Positions 58,309-64,000 of a DNA stretch of 64,000 nt are shown piece after piece (the first letter of the stretch is position 1; every line of letters starts with the position of its first letter). A program made the position numbers and the translations under genes. The stretch comes from Clostridia bacterium (GTDB lineage: Bacteria; Bacillota; Clostridia; Oscillospirales; Acutalibacteraceae). The stretch covers positions 95,229 to 159,228 of the forward strand of contig CAAFXS010000014.1 of NCBI GenBank assembly GCA_900767025.1, read 5' to 3'. The notes under the pieces are model-generated. The model had not been told where the DNA came from. It saw only the letters and a list, made by a program, of their open reading frames with translations, and did not search any database.

Positions 58309-58668
58309 TTATTTTATTATCTTTTTTATCGCATCAAAGGTTTCCGCGCTGATAATATGTTCGATTCTGCAGGCGTCCTCCACAGCTGTTTTTTCGCTGA
58401 CACCCAGGCTTATAAGCCAATTTGAAAGGGTCGTATGGCGTTCGTACATTTTTTCTGCAATTTCAAGACCGCTTTCAAGCAGTGTTATATAGCCGTTGGC
58501 GTCAACATCAATATATCCGTGCTCCCTGAGATTTTTCATGGCAACACTGACACTGGGCTTTGAATATTCAAGCTCGTTGGCAATATCAATTGAACGGACA
58601 ACACCCTTTTTGTTTTTCAGCATAAGTATTGTTTCAAGATAGTTTTCCGCAGACTCGTGAATTTTCAT
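58309..58668 (-). CDS. DtxR/MntR-family metal-dependent repressor
   Basis: 119 residues. A winged helix (VRSIDIANELEYSKPSVSVAMKNLREHGYI) is followed by the dimerisation domain with the metal-binding ERHTTL and RIEHIIS segments. It lacks the SH3-like domain of full DtxR. I start at the ATG after GGAGGGG, removing 17 residues of the longer frame. Divergent from feoAB, whose promoter region holds palindromes suited to this family, so it is probably the Fe2+ (or Mn2+) regulator of that operon. Confidence 0.9.
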   Translation of the reverse strand: MKIHESAENYLETILMLKNKKGVVRSIDIANELEYSKPSVSVAMKNLREHGYIDVDANGYITLLESGLEIAEKMYERHTTLSNWLISLGVSEKTAVEDACRIEHIISAETFDAIKKIIK

Positions 58669-58690
58669 AAAAACCCCTCCGTACTCAGTA

Positions 58691-58719
58691 ATTATATCAC
58701 ATAAAAAGGTACTTTTCAA
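58691..58719 (-). promoter_or_regulatory. Predicted promoter of the DtxR-type gene
   Basis: Minus-strand TTGAAA, a 17-nt spacer and a perfect TATAAT, 22 nt before the chosen ATG. No GTTAG palindrome overlaps it, so autoregulation is not evident. Confidence 0.7.
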
Positions 58720-58766
58720 GGCTGCTTATGCGTATATATAAAACAGAAAAAATTTAAAATTCACTA

Positions 58767-58795
58767 TTGACAAGCAGGTTAGTTAGTGCTAACAT
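58767..58795 (+). promoter_or_regulatory. Predicted promoter of feoA-feoB
   Basis: A consensus TTGACA and TAACAT with 17-nt spacing. The -10 box lies within the first operator-like palindrome. Confidence 0.75.
58778..58793. promoter_or_regulatory. Operator-like palindrome 1 (GTTAG-N6-CTAAC)
   Basis: GTTAGTTAGTGCTAAC covers the spacer and -10 box of the feo promoter. The half-site resembles the TTAG/CTAA core of DtxR/IdeR boxes, and a DtxR-family gene is divergent next door. Confidence 0.65.
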
Positions 58796-58802
58796 ATACA
58801 CG

Positions 58803-58818
58803 GTTAGAAAAAACTAAC
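58803..58818. promoter_or_regulatory. Operator-like palindrome 2 (GTTAG-N6-CTAAC)
   Basis: GTTAGAAAAAACTAAC has the same half-sites and spacing as palindrome 1, with centres 25 bp apart, just downstream of the expected transcript start. Confidence 0.65.
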
Positions 58819-58862
58819 TGTATTCTGATTATTACAATAATTCTTCAATTCGGAGGACGGTT

Positions 58863-59090
58863 ATGAACACATTAAAGCATGCAAAAATCGGTGAAACCGT
58901 TACGGTTGTTAAGCTACACGGTGAGGGTGCAATCAAAAGACGGATTATGGATATGGGCATTACCAAGGGCGTTAATGTTACAATTCGCAAGGTTGCTCCT
59001 TTGGGTGACCCTATTGAAGTTACCGTTCGCGGCTACGAGCTTTCACTGCGCAAGGCTGACGCAGATATGATTGAAATTGTAAAGGGATAA
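58863..59090 (+). CDS. feoA: Ferrous iron transport protein FeoA
   Basis: 75-residue SH3-like cytosolic protein that supports FeoB. GEGAIKRRIMDMGITKGV and VAPLGDPIEVTVRGYELSLR are the family core. GGAGG lies 5 nt before the ATG. It is followed by a 67-nt gap with a third GTTAG palindrome before feoB. Confidence 0.93.
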   Translation: MNTLKHAKIGETVTVVKLHGEGAIKRRIMDMGITKGVNVTIRKVAPLGDPIEVTVRGYELSLRKADADMIEIVKG

Positions 59091-59115
59091 CAGGCTCTGT
59101 TGTTATGCAAACGAG

Positions 59116-59131
59116 TTAGTCACTCCTAATC
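59116..59131. promoter_or_regulatory. Operator-like palindrome 3 between feoA and feoB
   Basis: GTTAGTCACTCCTAAT repeats the GTTAG-N6-CTAAY layout with one mismatch. It lies inside the transcribed region, so it could act as a roadblock or serve an undetected internal promoter; it may also be chance. Confidence 0.45.
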
Positions 59132-59157
59132 GTTAATTAAATGAAAGGACAAATTAT

Positions 59158-61308
59158 ATGGAAATTAAAATTGCACTTGCAGGCAATCCTAACTGCGGAA
59201 AAACCACGCTTTTTAACGCTTTGACAGGCTCAAATCAGTATGTGGGCAACTGGCCGGGAGTTACCGTGGAGAAAAAAGAGGGCAAAATGAAGGGCGAGGA
59301 CGATGTTATTGTCACCGACCTGCCGGGAATTTACTCTCTTTCCCCTTACACTCTTGAGGAGGTTGTTGCAAGGAACTATCTTGTTGACGAAAGGCCCGAC
59401 GCAATACTTAACATTGTTGACGGCACTAATATTGAGCGAAATCTTTATCTGACAACACAGCTGACAGAGCTTGGTATTCCCGTTGTGCTGGCAATAAATA
59501 TGATGGATATTGTCAGAAAAAACGGAGATGAAATCAATATTGAAAAGCTGTCTCACCGTATAGGCTGCCCAATAGTTGAAATATCCGCCCTTAAAGGAAC
59601 AGGTATTCTTGAGGCGGCTCAGGCGGCAATAGCGGCGGCTGAAAAAGGTGCAGTTGTTCCGAGGCACAGCTTTTCAGGTGTAGTTGAGCACGCCCTTGCT
59701 CATATTGAAGAGGCGGCAGTACATAATATGCCTGCGGAGCAGCAGAGATGGTATGCAGTTAAAATCTTTGAGCGCGACGAAAGAGTTATTAAAAAGCTGG
59801 AGCTTTCCGAACAGGTTATCAGTCATATTGAAAGTGATATCAAAGCCGCTGAATTCGAGCTTGACGACGATGCGGAAAGCATTATCACTAACGAGCGTTA
59901 CAACTATGTTACGGCGGTTTTAAAGGATGCTTACAAAAAGCATAACCAGGGAAAGCTGACGGTATCCGATAAAATAGACAAAATCGTCACAAACAGAATA
60001 CTCGGTCTGCCCATATTTGCTTTGATAATGTTTGTTGTTTACTATGTTTCGATGGCAGGCTTAGGCGGATGGATGAGCGACTGGGTAAACGAGGTGCTTT
60101 TCGGCGATATTATACCTACTCTTGCTACAAACGGACTTGTTGCTATCGGCTGTGCACCCTGGCTCCAAAGCCTTATTGTTGACGGTGTTATCAGCGGTGT
60201 AGGTGCGGTGCTTGGATTTGTTCCGCAGCTTTTTATACTCTTTATCTTTCTTGCATTTCTTGAAAGCTGCGGATATATGTCCCGTGTGGCATTTATTATG
60301 GATAAGGTTTTCCGCAAATTCGGTCTTTCGGGCAAATCCTTTATACCAATGCTTATTGGCACAGGCTGCAGTGTTCCGGGAATAATGGCGTCACGCACCA
60401 TTGAAAATCTCCAAGACAGACGGATGACCATTATGACAACCTCATTTATCCCCTGCAGTGCAAAGCTCCCTGTTATCGGGCTTATTGCAGGCGCCCTTTT
60501 CGGCGGTTCGGGAGTTGTTGCCGTGTCGGCATATTTCATAGGAATTGCCGCAGTTGTTATTTCGGGTATAATGCTGAAGAAAACCAAGCTTTTTGCAGGC
60601 GATGTATCCCCCTTTGTTATGGAGCTCCCTGCATATCATATGCCCACTGCGGACACTGTTCTGCGTTCAATGTGGGAAAGAGGCTGGTCCTTCATCAAAA
60701 AGGCATTCACCGTTATTTTCCTATCAACCATTATAATTTGGGTGCTCCGCAATTTTGCATTTGAAAACGGAGCAATGAAAATGACCGGCGATATCAATAA
60801 TTCAATACTTGCGGATATCGGCAATTCTATTGCATGGATATTCTCTCCTTTAGGATGGGGCAACTGGAAGGCCGCAGTGTCATCACTGACAGGGCTTGTT
60901 GCCAAGGAAAACATTGTTGCAAGCTTCGGTCAGCTTTATCACTTTGCAGGTGAGCTCAGTGAAAACGGCAATGAAATCTGGGGTGCTTTAAGGCAGGATT
61001 TCACAGGTCTTTCGGGTTATTCCTTCCTTATATTCAATCTCCTCTGTGCGCCGTGCTTTGCCGCTGTTGCCGCTATCAGAAGAGAGATGAACAGCCCCAA
61101 ATGGACAATATTTGCCATCGGCTATCAGTGCCTGTTTGCTTATGCAATTTCACTAATGGTTTATCAGTTCGGTATGTTTTTCAGCGGAAAAGGAAATATT
61201 TTAGGCTTAATAGCCGCTGCCGCCGTATTTGCATTTTTCATTTATATGCTTGTACGCCCGGAGAAAACAAAAGCCCCTGCCGAAAAAGAAACAGTTACCG
61301 CTAAATAA
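59158..61308 (+). CDS. feoB: Ferrous iron transporter FeoB
   Basis: 716 residues. The N-terminal G domain has G1 GNPNCGKTT, G2 VGNWPGVTVEKKEG, G3 DLPGIYSLSP and the NMMD guanine motif, then a GDI-like linker (about 170-270) and a membrane domain with about 8-10 helices; the two Gate motifs contain conserved Cys (GTGCSVPGIM and SFIPCSAKLPV). It imports Fe2+ under anaerobic conditions. AAAGGA precedes the ATG. Confidence 0.97.
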   Translation: MEIKIALAGNPNCGKTTLFNALTGSNQYVGNWPGVTVEKKEGKMKGEDDVIVTDLPGIYSLSPYTLEEVVARNYLVDERPDAILNIVDGTNIERNLYLTTQLTELGIPVVLAINMMDIVRKNGDEINIEKLSHRIGCPIVEISALKGTGILEAAQAAIAAAEKGAVVPRHSFSGVVEHALAHIEEAAVHNMPAEQQRWYAVKIFERDERVIKKLELSEQVISHIESDIKAAEFELDDDAESIITNERYNYVTAVLKDAYKKHNQGKLTVSDKIDKIVTNRILGLPIFALIMFVVYYVSMAGLGGWMSDWVNEVLFGDIIPTLATNGLVAIGCAPWLQSLIVDGVISGVGAVLGFVPQLFILFIFLAFLESCGYMSRVAFIMDKVFRKFGLSGKSFIPMLIGTGCSVPGIMASRTIENLQDRRMTIMTTSFIPCSAKLPVIGLIAGALFGGSGVVAVSAYFIGIAAVVISGIMLKKTKLFAGDVSPFVMELPAYHMPTADTVLRSMWERGWSFIKKAFTVIFLSTIIIWVLRNFAFENGAMKMTGDINNSILADIGNSIAWIFSPLGWGNWKAAVSSLTGLVAKENIVASFGQLYHFAGELSENGNEIWGALRQDFTGLSGYSFLIFNLLCAPCFAAVAAIRREMNSPKWTIFAIGYQCLFAYAISLMVYQFGMFFSGKGNILGLIAAAAVFAFFIYMLVRPEKTKAPAEKETVTAK

Positions 61309-61318
61309 AGGAGATTTT

Positions 61319-61459
61319 ATGAATTTAGGAACAATAGCAGTGCTTGGCGCAGTGGTGTTATCATCAGGCGCGGCGCTTTCAAAAATTATCAAGGATAAAA
61401 AATCAGGTAAAGGCTGCTGCGGAGATTGCAGTAAATGCCGAGGCTGTAACAATAAATAA
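61319..61459 (+). CDS. FeoB-associated Cys-rich membrane protein
   Basis: 46 residues: one membrane helix (about 3-22) and a C-terminal GCCGDCSKCRGC cluster. Small proteins of this type often follow feoB in Firmicutes and may bind iron or assist FeoB. AAGGAGA lies 5 nt before the ATG, 10 nt after the feoB stop. An overlapping longer frame starts inside feoB and is not used. Confidence 0.85.
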   Translation: MNLGTIAVLGAVVLSSGAALSKIIKDKKSGKGCCGDCSKCRGCNNK

Positions 61460-61467
61460 AAGCATGG

Positions 61468-61511
61468 AAAAATCCGTTTCTGTCTGTTATAATGACATTA
61501 ACGGATTTTTT
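61468..61511 (+). terminator. Terminator of the feo operon
   Basis: AAAAATCCGTT pairs with AACGGATTTTT; an inner TGTC/GACA pair extends it, and T6 follows. It ends 17 nt before the yjjG ATG and also contains TATAAT with a weak -35 (TGGAAA, 17 nt), a possible yjjG promoter. Confidence 0.82.
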
Positions 61512-61527
61512 ATTTGGAGAATATAAA

Positions 61528-62214
61528 ATGATAAAAAACATTTTCTTTGACCTGGACGACACATTGTTTGACTTTAAGATGGCAGAAAAAACCGCTCTTG
61601 CAAAAACTCTTACAGAAATGGGAGTTGAACCCACGGAGGAAATTTTAAGCCGTTACAGTATACATAATATTTCCCAGTGGAAACGCCTTGAGCTTGGTGA
61701 AATAACGAGGGAGCAGGTAAAGGTCAACCGCTACCGACTGCTTTTTGACGAATTCGGCATTGACCTTTCTCCCGAAAAAGCGACAAAAATATACGAAAAG
61801 CACCTTTCCTGCGGTCACTGGTTTATTGACGGTGCACCTGAAATACTGAAAGCACTTTACGGTAACTACCGTTTGTATTTGGTCTCAAACGGTTCAAAGA
61901 AGGTACAGGACGGCAGGCTGAAAAGCTCTGGCATTACCAAGTATTTTGATGAAATTTTTATTTCAGAGGCAATGGGATTTGAAAAGCCTAATATTGAATT
62001 TTTTACCTACTGCTTTGAAAGAATACCCGATTTCAGCAAAGGCGAAACGGTTATTGTGGGCGACAGCCTGTCAAGCGACATCAAAGGCGGTATTCAGGCG
62101 GGAATTAAAACCGTTTGGTTCAATCCTCATCATCAGCAAAACACAACGGCACTAAAGCCCGATTATGAAATATGCTCGCTTAATGAACTGACTGCTCTTT
62201 TGAAATTCATGTGA
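61528..62214 (+). CDS. YjjG-family HAD nucleotidase
   Basis: 228-residue HAD-IA phosphatase, cleaning up non-canonical pyrimidine nucleotides. Motif I is FFDLDDTLFDF, motif II LVSNGSK, and motif III/IV are EKPNIEFF and VGDSLSSDIKGG. A helical C1 cap lies between. I start at the ATG 10 nt after GGAGA and drop the 12 preceding residues. Confidence 0.9.
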   Translation: MIKNIFFDLDDTLFDFKMAEKTALAKTLTEMGVEPTEEILSRYSIHNISQWKRLELGEITREQVKVNRYRLLFDEFGIDLSPEKATKIYEKHLSCGHWFIDGAPEILKALYGNYRLYLVSNGSKKVQDGRLKSSGITKYFDEIFISEAMGFEKPNIEFFTYCFERIPDFSKGETVIVGDSLSSDIKGGIQAGIKTVWFNPHHQQNTTALKPDYEICSLNELTALLKFM

Positions 62215-62255
62215 TTTTTGTATCATTTCGGCAATACTAATACCGAGGTGATATT

Positions 62256-62435
62256 ATGGATTTACCAATGGGCTTCGGTATGGCTTTGGCACAAAACGAA
62301 CAGGCAATGAAAAAATTTGAGGCTCTCACCGAGGAAGAAAAACAGGCAGTGGTGCAAAAAACACACACTGTCAGCTCAAAAAGAGAAATGCAAAGCCTTG
62401 TTAAAAGCCTAACCGATGACAATTTAAGTATTTAG
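62256..62435 (+). CDS. Small uncharacterised soluble protein
   Basis: 59 residues, MDLPMGFGMALAQNEQAMK at the N terminus, then KFEALTEEEKQAVVQKT and an ending rich in Ser and Lys. It looks helical and soluble. I recall similar short proteins in Firmicutes with MGFGMALAxN starts but cannot name a function. GAGGTG lies before the ATG, and a strong terminator follows, which supports it as a real gene. Confidence 0.7.
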   Translation: MDLPMGFGMALAQNEQAMKKFEALTEEEKQAVVQKTHTVSSKREMQSLVKSLTDDNLSI

Positions 62436-62443
62436 TTTGATAT

Positions 62444-62477
62444 AAAAAATGCAGATGTAAACACATCTGCATTTTTT
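62444..62477. terminator. Bidirectional terminator
   Basis: A 15-bp stem (AAAAAATGCAGATGT arm) with a 4-nt loop and T6 on both strands, between the small protein and the convergent metallophosphoesterase. Confidence 0.9.
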
Positions 62478-62480
62478 AAA

Positions 62481-63572
62481 TTACCCGAAAAAGAAAAGCA
62501 ATAGTATTACTGCAAGTGCCAAAACACCTAAACCTACAAAGAATTTAATTGCCCTTGTAAGAGCATCAAACATATTCGTAGGCATTATCTGGAACAATGC
62601 GTATCTGAACGGCTCTTTAACCTTATTACCCACAAGGTTTTTAAATCTTAAATCATATGTATCAAATCCGCCGTCCTTTTGCAGTTCGATTATCCTTACT
62701 CCCCTGTCCTTGCCGGGACCGTAAACATGAAAGCCTGCACCCTGGGTGTATCCCAAATCAATGCCGTCAACCTTTCCGTTAAAGGAATTATTATGGTCGT
62801 GGCCGAAATAAACACCAAGCACCTCGCCCTTTTCCTTAAAGGCGGCAAACTCACCGCTGTTTTCCTGTGGGTCAGCCGGGGACTCCTTCATAAAACCGTC
62901 CTTATTAACTCTGTCACGGTTAAGCACATAAAATCTGTTGGCGTGGGTACGGAATCCCCTTACTGCTCCCTTGGTGCTCCTCTTAACCTCAGTCAAAAGC
63001 TCAAACACCTCGCAAAGAGGAATATGCTGAATAACGATTGACGGAATAAGATGACCGTATTTCTGCTCATACTCATCACGGGTCTGCCTGTACCAATCAA
63101 TCTGGTTTTGATGAACACAATCATAGCCTATGCTAAGGCTTGAATGGCTGTCAATAAGATAAAGCAAAAACTTAAGCTCGTCACCGTCACGGATTTCAAT
63201 AGTATGATTAGCCGTGCCGTCAATGCCGTCAGTGTCCTTGCCCACAAAGCAGTTCATTTCACTGTAAATTTCAAACTGCTCCTCATTGGAAAGACCCACC
63301 TGCCTGTCGTGATTGCCGAAGCAAACGGTAAAAGGTATGTTCCTGTTCCTTACAGGAGCAGTAAGCTCATCAAGGACACGCTTAACCTCCTGCCTGTTTC
63401 CCTTAAAAGAACTTTTACCCCATATCTGGTCACCGGAATAAACCACAAGGTCAGGCTCCTCACGGTCAAGAGCTGCATTAATCAAATCTATTGTATCAGG
63501 GCTGACACGCCTGCCCTCCTGGGTGTCGGCAATCTGCATAATTTTAAATGTATCGTTTTTAAAGTAAAGCAT
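62481..63572 (-). CDS. Calcineurin-like metallophosphoesterase with C-terminal membrane helix
   Basis: 363 residues. Metal-binding motifs are IADTQEG (Asp; the usual His is replaced by Gln), VVYSGDQIWG, CFGNHDRQ, IQHIPLCE and GHDHNNS, and a single membrane helix closes the chain (about 342-361). The family hydrolyses phosphomonoesters or diesters; the substrate is unknown. I start at the ATG after GAGGTGG; the longer frame reads back through the tRNA gene and is not real. Confidence 0.9.
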   Translation of the reverse strand: MLYFKNDTFKIMQIADTQEGRRVSPDTIDLINAALDREEPDLVVYSGDQIWGKSSFKGNRQEVKRVLDELTAPVRNRNIPFTVCFGNHDRQVGLSNEEQFEIYSEMNCFVGKDTDGIDGTANHTIEIRDGDELKFLLYLIDSHSSLSIGYDCVHQNQIDWYRQTRDEYEQKYGHLIPSIVIQHIPLCEVFELLTEVKRSTKGAVRGFRTHANRFYVLNRDRVNKDGFMKESPADPQENSGEFAAFKEKGEVLGVYFGHDHNNSFNGKVDGIDLGYTQGAGFHVYGPGKDRGVRIIELQKDGGFDTYDLRFKNLVGNKVKEPFRYALFQIMPTNMFDALTRAIKFFVGLGVLALAVILLLFFFG

Positions 63573-63611
63573 TAAATCCACCTCGTTTTTCAATTTTATC
63601 ATAAAATTGTC

Positions 63612-63640
63612 TTGACTGCAATAGAAGATGAATTTATAAT
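63612..63640 (+). promoter_or_regulatory. Predicted promoter of tRNA-Arg
   Basis: TTGACT and a perfect TATAAT with 17-nt spacing, 11 nt upstream of the tRNA 5' end. Confidence 0.8.
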
Positions 63641-63651
63641 ATATGTTGCAC

Positions 63652-63728
63652 CTGCCCGTAGCATAATTGGCTAATGCATTAGATTCCGATTCTAAAGACT
63701 GGGGGTTCAAATCCCTTCGGGCGGACCA
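63652..63728 (+). tRNA. tRNA-Arg (anticodon CCG)
   Basis: A 77-nt cloverleaf. Acceptor CTGCCCG pairs with CGGGCGG (one G-T), the D stem is GCAT/ATGC, the anticodon stem TTAGA/TCTAA encloses TTCCGAT with anticodon CCG (reads CGG), the T arm contains GGTTCAAAT, and the 3' CCA is encoded. It is monocistronic, with its own promoter and terminator. Confidence 0.95.
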
Positions 63729-63729
63729 G

Positions 63730-63757
63730 AAAAAAGCACCCATAAGGGTGCTTTTTT
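63730..63757 (+). terminator. Terminator of tRNA-Arg
   Basis: AAAAAAGCACCC pairs with GGGTGCTTTTTT over an ATAA loop. Confidence 0.92.
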
Positions 63758-63760
63758 CAA

Positions 63761-63935
63761 TGAAATTCGTTCCTTGCGGAACGAGTGAAATATTACTGCG
63801 TAATGTGAAATACGCTTCGCGTATGAAATATGCCTGCGGCATATGAGGGAACGAATTTTATTTCACATTTTGCCTTAAGTCAAAATATTTCATAATCCGC
63901 GAGGATTATTTCATATCGCATTAGCGATATTTCAT
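63761..63935. repeat. Modular TGAAAT-spaced hairpin array
   Basis: At least four short hairpins with different stems (TCGTTCC, ATTAC, ACGC, ATGCC), each preceded by TGAAAT, followed by a closing GGAACGAAT...ATTTCA that is complementary to the first unit. Then come hairpins in the reverse orientation (TAATCC-GCGA-GGATTA, TATCGC-ATTA-GCGATA), each followed by TTTCA. No coding sequence. The stems differ, but the spacer and the layout are kept. Confidence 0.75.
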
Positions 63936-64000
63936 TAACTATGTTTTCTTTTCGTTTCTTTTTTCACGAATCTTTTTAAGATTAATTGACAAGCTTCATA
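63936..64000. other. Window tail without a recognisable gene
   Basis: T-rich sequence with TTGACA at 63987-63992, which could be the -35 box of a promoter whose -10 box lies beyond the window. Nothing else is supported. Confidence 0.3.

Noticed and set aside
62481..63842. 453-residue minus-strand frame containing the metallophosphoesterase
   Set aside because: Its first 90 residues read antisense through the tRNA-Arg gene; a proper SD and ATG lie at 63572.
63761..63935. CRISPR array
   Set aside because: Only a 6-nt motif repeats, with palindromic inserts of variable length; no repeat-spacer structure and no cas genes.

Overview
The window reads as a chromosomal segment of a low-GC, anaerobic member of the Firmicutes, most likely class Clostridia (an Oscillospiraceae/Ruminococcaceae-like gut bacterium). 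This is inferred from gene content: a short 480-residue prolyl-tRNA synthetase, a soluble NuoE/NuoF-type NADH module with ferredoxin-like domains, FeoAB with a DtxR-type regulator, long-form HPF, YhaM, ECF transport genes, and strong AAGGAGG-type ribosome binding sites with TTGACA/TATAAT promoters. No species can be named from the sequence alone.

Layout. 1-4.5 kb: a truncated lipoprotein gene, xpt, and a plus-strand run of small genes (membrane peptide, DUF523, GNAT, APH-like kinase, MATE exporter). 4.5-10.7 kb: the complete F1Fo ATP synthase operon on the minus strand, in which the delta and alpha subunits are one continuous reading frame. 10.9-13.4 kb: proS-galE, divergent from the atp operon. 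13.5-16 kb: a minus-strand operon of an XRE regulator, a DUF2975 membrane protein and three unrecognised anchored proteins. 16-20.3 kb: an ECF transporter (S, fused A-A', T) and an MreB-family gene. 20.4-25.4 kb: recD2, split by a complete group II intron with its own reverse transcriptase. 25.5-27.6 kb: a transglutaminase-like lipid- or membrane-anchored protein and a HAD phosphatase. 27.7-33.2 kb: a redox operon (NuoE-like, NuoF-like, a 2Fe-2S/GltD/ferredoxin fusion) ending in the nickel chaperone genes hypB-hypA. 33.3-38 kb: a PASTA pseudokinase, yhaM, prmA and a DUF1275 membrane protein. 38-50.1 kb: the transcription/translation operon rpoB-rpoC-rpsL-rpsG-fusA-tuf on the minus strand. 50.4-56 kb: an orphan peptide-binding lipoprotein, VanZ-like, nagB, metG, tatD. 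56.3-62.2 kb: hpf, an XRE/PepSY pair, a DtxR-type regulator, feoA-feoB plus a small Cys-rich membrane protein, and yjjG. 62.3-64 kb: a small conserved-looking ORF, a metallophosphoesterase, tRNA-Arg(CCG) and a structured hairpin array.

The items most worth a second look are: (i) two copies of a roughly 280-nt highly structured repeat, each lying between convergent genes and each flanked by two copies of that locus's own terminator hairpin, as if the element inserts into terminators and duplicates them; (ii) the delta-alpha ATP synthase fusion, which keeps an internal ribosome binding site and Met codon exactly where a free 510-residue alpha subunit would start; (iii) a modular array of TGAAAT-spaced hairpins downstream of the tRNA; (iv) a group II intron in a conserved helicase motif of recD2 whose removal restores the frame exactly; (v) a zinc-ribbon PASTA pseudokinase that has lost the VAIK, HRD and DFG catalytic residues; and (vi) three GTTAG-N6-CTAAY palindromes in the feo region.

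All family assignments rest on motifs read by eye; no database search was possible. Start codons were moved from the longest reading frame where a ribosome binding site decided the matter (xpt, ecfT, the HAD phosphatase, yhaM, rpsL, rpoB, hpf, the DtxR-type gene, yjjG, the metallophosphoesterase).
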